Assembly: GCF_014839805.1 (NCBI RefSeq)
Contig: NC_051128.1
Span: forward strand, 14,088,466-14,152,465
Reading direction: 5' to 3'
Length of the DNA: 64,000 bases
From: Manduca sexta
Lineage: Eukaryota > Arthropoda > Insecta > Lepidoptera > Sphingidae
The notes under the pieces are model-generated. The model was not told the origin of the DNA, made no database searches, and saw only the letters and a list, made by a program, of their open reading frames with translations. The translations under genes and the position numbers were made by a program. Positions 54,536-64,000 of the stretch are shown piece after piece (the first letter of the stretch is position 1; each line of letters starts with the position of its first letter).

Positions 54536-54766
54536 TGAAATAAAATGTATGGATTTTACCGCGATTATTTTATTATTTTTCTCCCGACGTTTCGAAGACT
54601 GGAGCCTTCTAGTTTATAGGGTGGCCTGAGGTTTTGGGCAACCGAAAAGTTAAAGTTACAATATCTACCTCCATTCCATAATTATACAATTTGAAATAAT
54701 CGCGATAAAATCCGTAAAAAGTTTTATTTCAATGTCTAACATTCGCGTAAACATAAGAAATCATTA
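54536..54766. repeat. 'gacgtttcgaag' fold-back MITE, clear inner termini
   Basis: tggattttaccgcgattatt at the left and aataatcgcgataaaatccg-like sequence at the right pair as inverted repeats. The core is tttctcccgacgtttcgaag, tggcctgaggttttgggcaa. The right outer end cattcgcgtaaacataagaa has no left partner here. Confidence 0.8.
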
Positions 54767-54769
54767 TTT

Positions 54770-56914
54770 TTTTGAAGCAACTGTCAGTTTCATTGTAGTG
54801 TAGTGTTTCTTGAGAAAAAGTCGAGACCGTCTGTGCGAAGCCTTATACGGTTTAGTAATAGGTGTTGAAGTTAGCCACGAGTAGTGATAAAGTTATTATT
54901 TTTGTTGCATCGCTGACGAAGAACGATGTAGAGGCCTGGCATAGTGACTAATTTCGGACTGGTCAAGTCATAGCGGTCGTAGCTCTGATAACATTGCTGT
55001 GTTTAGAGCCTGTTCATAAATTTCAAGTAGTATTTGACATTTAAACAGAAAATTTAGATAGTAAGCATCTTATTACCACTATTTGGGAGCATAGGTTTGT
55101 GTAACTTTTGTATTAGATCGGCTAATACACTTATGTGAAGGGTAGCATTTGCTCCCAAATTTTAATCCTGGCCTTTAAAGTCCTATTAATAGTAAATGGT
55201 TTCAGCAATAAGTAACGACAAACTGAACCCCTTGATAAAAAGAGACAAAACATATGTGCGGCTAATGCAAGTCTCATTTCTGTACGCATTTCTCATTTAT
55301 TGCCGCGTTCTCGCTTTGTCTTGATCACATTTTATTGCCAAAATTCACTTGACAACTGCATATGGATGTACACTTTACTCGTACTACGGTATACCTACTC
55401 TATGACAACGTGAATAAGTATTTGGTAAAGTTTTCTATAATAAAGTAACGTTTAAGACGAAATAATATTATGCAAAAGTTGGAGTTTCGTTTTGCTATTG
55501 AAAACAAGTTTTCGGAATATTTTATCGATACTTAAAAATTTGCCTGCTTTTCCACAAATTTTTACAGCAAATTTAACGTTTTTATTTTATGTTTTTCTTT
55601 TGTATTACCCTAGCTTTAGAATGGCAGACATCAAATAATAATTAAGTATAAAACTCATATAAATCGTTTAGAAATAGGAAAGTATTAATAATTTATACGA
55701 CGTTGTAGTATATTTTTTTTTGAAATATGGTTACGTATCAAATAATCAATAAATAATATTCAGAATATAAAAAAAAAGCAAATAAACACCACCTAATTTA
55801 ATCAAAGTACATCGACTCCAAGTAGACAAAAAAATGCATTCACGAATAAGCTTTCCAAAATTCCGCGCTAACCGATGTCTGATGAGACAGGGAGGATGTT
55901 CTGAAGTGCGCTTGTCACGAAAAAGAAAGAGTGCCCAGAAAGCGAAAAAGGTGTGTGCCGTACTGAAGCCACTACGCCTCCATTGTCTAAACGCCGGGGA
56001 CGGACTTGTGTTAGGTAATGGGCACCAGGACCCCCATATTTGGCATATGTGGGATTGGATTAACTTGTACTTCTAAGAATATGACTCCTTAATTTAATTT
56101 TAAATATACACCGAAATTATATAGTTCATTCGAGTACCGACTTTTCAACTCAATTCATTATAAAAAAAAAACAACATAATCTCGGTAATAACGTAAAGTT
56201 AAATTGAACCTCACATTTTTAATTTACTCATTGGGGGAAATTATTGTGGATATCGATAATTATAATAATTCGTTCCGGATCACTTGTGATTTGTGAACCA
56301 AAGTTCCCCGTTGTGTTAGATACCCATGACTCGGAATCTAATATAAAATCAGAATGTGTAAGTAGGGTTAGACATTTTCTTATGTGACTAATCTCATGCT
56401 ATTTCTTTCTGTACCCAAATACGACTGCTCTTGTATTTACCTCGACGTAATTATCTACCGTTTTTATGGAACACCAGTAGGTATCATTATTACTTTACTA
56501 TTATTAATCACATATTACAAAAAACTGATATAAATTATACCGTAATTTCAACTCGACTATAGGTATTCAAAGTTACTATTCGCAAAACTGTCAATCGGTA
56601 AGTTTGGCAGGCTTTAAAAATCTAATATATTTGTGTCTGATTGAATTTACCTCGCGTCGCTCGGTTTAAATTTCTTGTCCAAAAGCATCTAAACACAAGT
56701 GTGACACTGCCCGGAACTACGAAATGACTAAGTTGGACTGCCCGTGTTGCATTTAGACAGTTAGTTATGCTGCTTTTGTCTCTTGTTTAATCTTGACAAC
56801 GAATGATGTAATTGGTTTCTGAGATATTTTAACCCATGTTGTAGGCAAAGGCGTCGCGGTTATGAATATGATAGCAATCCTTACATTCATGTAAGGAGTG
56901 CTATCTACTTACAA
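54770..56914. other. No recognised feature
   Basis: AT-rich. An 80-codon frame at 55834-56076 is Arg/Lys- and Cys-containing (SRKRKSAQKAKKVC) but lacks splice or domain support. Confidence 0.35.
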
Positions 56915-57414
56915 NNNNNNNNNNNNNNNNNNNNNNNNNNNNNNNNNNNNNNNNNNNNNNNNNNNNNNNNNNNNNNNNNNNNNNNNNNNNNNNNNNNNNN
57001 NNNNNNNNNNNNNNNNNNNNNNNNNNNNNNNNNNNNNNNNNNNNNNNNNNNNNNNNNNNNNNNNNNNNNNNNNNNNNNNNNNNNNNNNNNNNNNNNNNNN
57101 NNNNNNNNNNNNNNNNNNNNNNNNNNNNNNNNNNNNNNNNNNNNNNNNNNNNNNNNNNNNNNNNNNNNNNNNNNNNNNNNNNNNNNNNNNNNNNNNNNNN
57201 NNNNNNNNNNNNNNNNNNNNNNNNNNNNNNNNNNNNNNNNNNNNNNNNNNNNNNNNNNNNNNNNNNNNNNNNNNNNNNNNNNNNNNNNNNNNNNNNNNNN
57301 NNNNNNNNNNNNNNNNNNNNNNNNNNNNNNNNNNNNNNNNNNNNNNNNNNNNNNNNNNNNNNNNNNNNNNNNNNNNNNNNNNNNNNNNNNNNNNNNNNNN
57401 NNNNNNNNNNNNNN
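56915..57414. other. Assembly gap, exactly 500 N
   Basis: The round length indicates a scaffolding placeholder, not a measured distance. Any open frame across it is meaningless. Confidence 0.99.
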
Positions 57415-58800
57415 TTTTCGAAAGTCAATAATCATAACAGTTGTGTAATATTTTATAAGTCTGTTATGACTGGCAATCGCCTCTCCTCTCGGCTTGGGTA
57501 TTCGAATCAATAACCTACCTTTAGTACACTGCGTGTTGGAAGATAGTATTGTTAATAACTTCTTATGCTATGTACCACGGTATGAAACAAACATGTAAGG
57601 TTTTTAAATGATGTTTGAGAATCATAAGCCGATTAATTTAGAAGTCTCATAGTATAATTTATGTCAAATAAATGTGTATATCGCTAATTACTGTCTTTCT
57701 AATGCGAGATATTATTTATTAATTTATAATAGAGGCGAGGTTGCCCCAAACGGGGTCTGCTCACCATCATATTGAATACCGGGTGGAAACGATTAAGAAT
57801 TACGGGTCTTCTTTATTCAGGGTAGTTTTTATTATGTGCAAGGAGTATTCATGTGTTGAATTGCAACCTCCGTACATTGTGGAGTTTGCTTTTAAGCCAT
57901 TAAACAAGGCATTCCATATTCAAACTGCCAAGTTTGAATATGGAATGCCTATGTAAAAGAATATGGCGGGAGTATTAGAACGGCAATGGAGTAAATACTC
58001 GTATTGAGAAATACACTATGATAATGTTATGATGGAAGTACATAGACTGGAGTCCCGAACACGCTTGTCTGATATTATTTTGTACTTGAATCGAAGTGAT
58101 GATTGTTATTAAATAGTTAATCCAGTGAATATTCTGTTTTATTGCTTTCATTAGCAATGGAAAGAGCATACGCTATGGAAAGATGGCATAAACCCACCTA
58201 TGATTGTGATGTTCGTCCCGACATGTATATATATTTGCCCTANAAATGTTCACCACCCAATTTTTGTTATTCTAGTGCCTCGAATATGCTAACATCAAAA
58301 TATTTGTAATCATTCAATAACAATGAAAGTACTTTCTTTCATTTCATTCCACAAAATAAAGTGGAGCGGCAATAAAAATGTAGATGCACATTCGACTCTC
58401 CACTCTATTGGTTTTGGTAAAAATATGCATCGACCGTCGCAAACATACAATAAAAATATTATGTTTTATTCAACAGAGCATGCTCGGAAACAATATAGCA
58501 GACCTGCGGGTTTATTGGATGTATGTATAAAATGAAATATGTTAATTGGATCATGGATGTTTCCCGTTCGGTTCCCGTTTTTGTTCGAGTTTTATTTACT
58601 ACCGTATCTACTACAAACTGTAATTGGACTATAGTTAAATGGATATTTTATGCGAATCTACCCACACATTTGCATTTAACGAAATGAAGATTTTTCAGTA
58701 GAAGTTGTGAAAAAAAATAAAATGATATAAGTACCTATACTATCAAGCTAAATTGAGTGCTTCTTTTAATTGCTTTTTGATTGGCAAGAGTTCCAATCCA
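57415..58800. other. No gene recognised; contains one N and a palindrome
   Basis: AT-rich. The short frame at 57741-57956 runs through the palindrome. The single N is at 58243. Confidence 0.35.
57907..57950. repeat. Perfect 20-bp palindrome, 4-base spacer
   Basis: AGGCATTCCATATTCAAACT (57907-57926), spacer GCCA, exact reverse complement (57931-57950). The symmetry stops abruptly at both outer ends. Confidence 0.92.
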
Positions 58801-58802
58801 TA

Positions 58803-59012
58803 TCAATATCCCAAAGCTATCAGAAAATTTTCGCATATCCAACGAGGATTTCGATAATATTTCACTGAAATTAAATTTTCATCGTCAAAGTAATAACCAG
58901 CAGAAGGTTTCTGGCAGCCGCGATAACGCCCAAAAATAACAAATAAGCAACAATCCTTTCCAAGCGCAATCAAATTCACAATTAGAAATGTAAATGTAAC
59001 TAATCCATTCAT
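58803..59012 (-). other. Small open frame with signal-like start
   Basis: MNGLVTFTFLIVNLIALGKD, then CC, RYRGCQKPSAGYYFDDENL and WICEN: 69 codons. The hydrophobic start and four cysteines could be a small secreted peptide, but there is no start context, poly(A) or homologue evidence. Confidence 0.2.
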
Positions 59013-62000
59013 ACGGCAAAGCTATTCCGTTAATTTACATAAATCACTAATTCGGCAAACGGTACGAGCCGGTGCAAATACAAGTATATTCTTCGTATAA
59101 ACATTCAGTCGTGGATTCAAAGGAGCATCGTGCCAACATAACGGATCTAATGTCTTTTTAATAGCAAGCGAACACAATCAATTCTGCAGTGCAAACTTAA
59201 ATGCCAACTTCCCCGAAAAACGGGTATCGGGTGACATTTATTCAAAAGAAATAACATAAATGCGAAACAAATTGGCGCGAAATGAACATGACGAAATAAC
59301 AATGCAGTTCTAAACGCAATGGAGTCTTTTGTATCGATGGGCAATAACCCACTGAACAATGCGAACATGTGTCTTGTTACGGACAAAAAATGATTTTTTA
59401 TGTTTAACAGTGCCAAATGCCAATGAAGATACCAAACATGTGGTCTATTTTGTATGTACAAAAAATATAGAGCGCTGAACCAGCAAATATCCCAGTATAT
59501 TTTAAAACAAAAAATTGTACTAAAAATTTACTGAAACCTAAATAATTTATAGCACGCTATATCTGTCTTTTAAAACGTACATTTCTGTCAAACAACTAGG
59601 CCGACATTCGTACTTGAAACGTTTTCATTATTCGTTGCATGTATCACACCTCTTCAAACAATTCCAAAAGTGCATTGTCATAGTCACGTCGGAACAGAAC
59701 GCCATTACCGATACTCGAAACGAAAAAGTAAGAGTCCGATGTCACGCCCATGCAGTCCCGGTTTCTCACGCGATCCCGTGCTCCGGGCAAATATTGTAAC
59801 GTGAACCTTAATCGCCTACTTTCTTACAACATCATACAATGCTCATCAACTATGGAGAGTGTTAAGTTAATGTTAAAAAAATACAAAGGTGGCCAGCAAT
59901 GTATGCACGTTGTGGTAAGTATGCTCTCTATGGCTTCGCTGACCGCAGATACCTTACAGCCTAATCTACTGTGTATATAAAGGCTATCTGTTTGTAAGTT
60001 AGTGCCGCTTCACGGAATTTGTTCCAATGAAGGTTGGCTGTGTTAGATTTGCATCATGTGTTAGGAAAAAGTGGTTTGCATTATCCTTTGTGAAATGCAA
60101 TTTCGAAACAGTGCTTGCATGATGCGTTTGAGGAAGTCGATTATAGTTTTCTTTTTAAATATCACAGTTGATATAGAGATTATAGAAACTACTTATTTTT
60201 AACGTTTCAAACATTATCTTTCCAAATAGTTCTTAGCATACAGATTTTTTACCACGCTTTGTTTTCTCAGACAAATACGCGGCACGCAAGCACCACGCAC
60301 AACCCTAAACTCCCAACAAGAGTACAAACAGCCTCGAGCTTCGTCACGTTTGTATGTAATTTTAAAATTTTTCCCATCCCGTGGGAACTTACCCTCAGGC
60401 GACGTGATAATTACCTAGTTTGCCCAAACCTCTGGACAAACCCTCGCGCGGGCCCAGCGAAAATAAACGCGGTAATGATACAGCCAGCCCTGGATTGACC
60501 CAATGATGATGAGTTATTGGAATAATGGGGATGTTTGGGTAATGATATGTCTGATGGTAATGATTTATTCATCTGAAGTTCATAGTTATTGTAGGTTTTT
60601 GTATTATAAATAAACGATTTGATTACAGGTTGTGTCGAAATAAATGTTATTAAATAGACCCTGCCATCATTTAATAAAAGAAACTTACGCAAGCGGCCAA
60701 AAATAGGGTTCTCTCACTTCTCAAATTTCGACCGTTCTGATTGTTCGCAATACAATAAACGAATGGCAAATAGACGTCTCGAAATTATACAATCATAATA
60801 GAATATTTCCGATTCTTAGAAATATGAAAGACTAAAATGTAATAGTAATTTTGTTTAAAAAATTGTAGAATTGACTGTTAACATATCAATCGAAAGTACA
60901 AATATTTTGAAAATCACTTCTAAATTTATAAAAAGTGGAACGAAAACTACACTTAATAATTATCACATTAAGATCAGTCATCAGAAATCAGGAAGCAAAA
61001 GCGACAGTTGTGGTCGAAATTGGTGGAGTTTCCTGCACAGTGCACCGATGCGCGACCGGAGCACGTAGCCTCAATCTCGTTGTTAAACAAATATTTGATC
61101 TATAGTACCAGCTCAGCGTTTTTCTTGTAGACATTCCCTTTACGGCCGATAATGACATTGGCTTTTATAATTATACGGAGGCGTGTGAAGTAATTCTGGA
61201 CAAATACTACACTTTTTTATGGATTTTTGAATGATTTATGAACTGGTCTTGTGTCGCAGCGGGTTGCAGGTAGATGGGACGTTGCGGGCTTATTCGAGGC
61301 GTTGTTTTGACACGATTGAACTTTCGCTAAATAAACTAAGGGTTTAGTTTCACACCTGTATAAGGTAGCGTTACTTAATATGACTCTTTCGGATAAATAT
61401 CTACACTTAAATTGTTATAATGCTACTTACCATTTTTATCATTACCATTACTTATTGCTATTAGGATGATGAAGAGGATGCCAAGAAACCAAGAATTCTA
61501 ACCAAAATCAGATCAAAGATCATAAAGTTACATCTAATTAGGTCCACACTTAGTTCCATGGGTCAACGCGACCCTTTTGGATCGGGACCCGTAGACCCAT
61601 GCAAGGGTCCGACTTGAAGGGTTCTTATCAATACTTTCAAGTTTGGACACAGTCTGTATTTGCCCTTCGATCCGTCAAAGGTTGATAAGGATGGTATCGT
61701 TTTTCAGTGTAAAAGCATATCTTGTTGATAAAGTAAAGGTGGTTAAATATTTATGCGGATGTGGTCAAACAGAACCTTATATGCATGCTTGTGATATATA
61801 TATACATAGAGTTATTGATAGTGAATAATAGTTATATAAAATAATGGTTGAATGCCTGTTACAAAGCTGTTATCGAGAGTATGTAATAATTTTATTCATA
61901 TAAAATAAAGGATGGATGATTTTAAATAATCAGTAAAAGGAGGAAAAGGCAAGTAGTAAAGAGAATAGAAAACTTCATATGGGCATGCTTGTATACATAA

Positions 62001-64000
62001 TACAAAGGTATATAAAGGTATCCTAATGAATAATTATATTTAAAAGTATATGCCGTATTTGCCCAGGTTAAGAACTTCCAAGGTTTATCGACGTCTATCG
62101 GCATAATATAGATTTTATATTGATCTTATTGTTAGTTATAATTATTTTATCGAGTAAAAAAAACCGAAATCATTCTCAGCATCAAAATGCAATCTTCCAT
62201 GTCACTAACGTCTTCTTATACTAACGACTTAGCATAGGAAACTAAGTAGAAAAACCAATACAAATGCCATCTCGAATTTTATACATACATACCAAGCCAG
62301 GGCACGAGAACACTTTAAGAAAATCGCCGGGAGCCAGATAACAAAAATGGAAAATAATTGGCCGGCGCACCTGAGCCGCGCGTAAAAAATAGCTCAACCC
62401 CTGAGAGGCTCTGCCAAATTTGTCATAAGTTTCAAACGTTAGCGACGTTCCTGATTAATTTTGCTGAGACTGCGTGATGGAAATTAAATTCTGGATTGCA
62501 AATGTGATTTTCATAGCCGTATTTAGCGTTGAACTCGCTGTTAATATCGACGATAAATTATATTGGATTTAGGAGACGAGACGTTTTGCTTTGCGTGTAT
62601 TGCTTTGTGCAAGCGGTTTTGGTTTGGATATTACAGACAGTATTTACTTGGAATTGTGAGTTAATATCTAGTGTACGGATGAATATCGCAATGCAGTATT
62701 TCATGATTCGAACGTCTGAATTGGATTGGTATTTTTTGCTAATGTCACGGTTAGATATTTTTTTTACCTTTTGTATACGTTAAAATGTATAAATATAAAT
62801 AACAGGTGTATATCCTAGAGTAAAAACAGTGATAGAGACAGTATATTATAGCCTAACCAAGAAAAAGAAGCCTCGTCGTTTTGTGGTAAAATATTCAACT
62901 AATTTCTTGTCCTGACAAAATAAACTTTAAAATAGAAAAGCAAACGTCGCGCCCCAAAGTAGTTTCTGTATTTTTCTGGTCAAACTATACAGCCCGAAGT
63001 AGACTAAAGGTATTTCATGAATGGCATATCGTAAGAAAATAATCAAAACTGAGGATAAGAAGTTTGTGATAACAAAAAAGGTTGACATGCGAATCTAAAG
63101 AAAATCAGTAGAGCTTGACAGCGATCGCTGCGGGGGGCAGAATACTAGCTGGTATTATTGAGAACATTTTTTAATATTCCAAATAGTTATGAAGTAATAT
63201 GGCGCCTTGTTCCAGGAAGGATAAGCAGAAAGCACGTAAAGCCGTCGGTCCTGTGACGATATCTTTCCGGTCATGTCGGATTGTCGTCTCATCGGCCTAT
63301 GAGACTGCGCCTGCATATTGCGCACACAGTTATGCAATATAACATCACCTGCGTACCTGGGTAATCTTTGATAAGTTTGACCGCCATAAGAAAAATTTTG
63401 GCAGCATTTTAAATTTCTTTATTTTTATTTAATTAGCTCTTGATATAGAAGTGGGCTAGCTTATCGCCATTAAATAAATTATAATCTTAGTGACTCGGTT
63501 ATATATTTGGAATCCAAAATTACTCACACTCTTAATTTTTTTGCTTATAAGCGAATACACAGTGTACAGGCAGGGAACGCAGCCATTACTGTATTACTAA
63601 AGATTATGACATTGATGATAAAAAGGAAAACTTTTCCGATTATCCGAACCCCAACACTTTTTTTTATTATTATCCCCAACACTTTTTTTTATTATATCCG
63701 CTATAATATTCTTTGATTTCATTCCTAAATAGGCAAGCATCGTCTTAGAATGAGTTGTAGGGTTCCGCCGGCACTCTCTGGATACGGAAACCTTATAACA
63801 AGATATTCCATAATAAAAATTAATAGCATATTATGAATTCAAAAAACATTATTGATTTTCAATTGTCGACCTTGTTTAAATTACGATAGGACTATGTCAA
63901 TGTAGACGGGAGTAAATAATGTGTAGATAATTGTATATTTACAATACATTTCCGGTTAGATGTATAGTTTATCGATACGATGCTCTACTTTTACATTCTT
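59013..64000. other. No recognised gene
   Basis: Mostly AT-rich. Slightly GC-richer patches (59040-59230, 60990-61080, 62310-62470) have no coding signal. They could be conserved regulatory DNA in a large intron of the gene starting at 53284, but this cannot be told from one sequence. Confidence 0.35.

Noticed and set aside
56898..57510. Long open frames over 56898-57510
   Set aside because: They cross 500 N bases; there is no sequence to translate.
59147..59461. 104-codon minus-strand frame
   Set aside because: His/Leu-rich with no domain, splice site or signal peptide; probably chance in a GC-moderate patch.
1..64000. CRISPR array, prophage, bacterial defence or operon
   Set aside because: Spliced genes and animal-type transposons throughout; no regularly spaced direct repeats.

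Overview
The window looks like AT-rich nuclear DNA from a lepidopteran insect (moth or butterfly). The basis is spliced genes with GT-AG introns, no operon-like packing, and many dispersed repeats of kinds I associate with Lepidoptera: tRNA-derived SINEs, a fold-back element around a 'gacgtttcgaagact' core, short Helitrons, a mariner and a 5'-truncated non-LTR retrotransposon. The species assignment is inference; no search was run. There is one 500-base assembly gap (56915-57414) and one single N (58243).

Three genes can be supported. (1) A minus-strand gene, 25972 down to 8110, encodes a secreted Kazal-like multidomain protein. Four exons (25756-25972, 16353-16921, 9355-9502, 8110-8297) have compatible splice phases and join into a 373-residue frame. 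A further exon at 24503-24720 has the same acceptor phase and its own poly(A) signal, and could give a short 144-residue isoform. A decayed extra Kazal copy, broken by a DNA transposon, lies just after exon 2. (2) A plus-strand gene, 39434-46300, with eleven exons and 687 residues, is the orthologue of ANKZF1/Vms1, the peptidyl-tRNA hydrolase of ribosome quality control. The N-terminal zinc finger, release-factor-like domain with its candidate catalytic glutamine, ankyrin segment, coiled coil and C-terminal cysteine motif are all visible. (3) A plus-strand first exon at 53284-53347 encodes a signal peptide behind a GC-rich leader. The rest of that gene was not found and may lie in the gap or beyond the window.

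Layout: 1-4500, SINE fragment, dead non-LTR element, and a SINE-like copy split by a fold-back MITE. 4500-26000, the Kazal-like gene with introns full of transposons (mariner 9958-11247, Helitron 11576-12016, a TIR element 15186-16204, SINEs, fold-back copies). 26000-32060, Helitrons and unassigned DNA. 32060-35968, a tandem duplication of about 2 kb holding two decayed copies of an unidentified minus-strand gene. 36000-39400, a hAT MITE with intact 8-bp target duplications and a cluster of inverted repeats. 39434-46300, ANKZF1. 46508-47138, a retroposon with a perfect 14-bp target duplication just downstream of that gene. 47140-52500, SINEs and unassigned DNA. 52900-64000, the start of gene 3, the assembly gap and long AT-rich stretches without recognised genes.

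No bacterial or phage defence system, CRISPR array, rRNA or functional tRNA was seen. The most unusual signals are the Kazal-like gene with a possible alternative terminal exon, two perfect long palindromes (34516-34550, 57907-57950) of which one can be dated against its duplicate, and several transposon insertions whose target sites can be read exactly.
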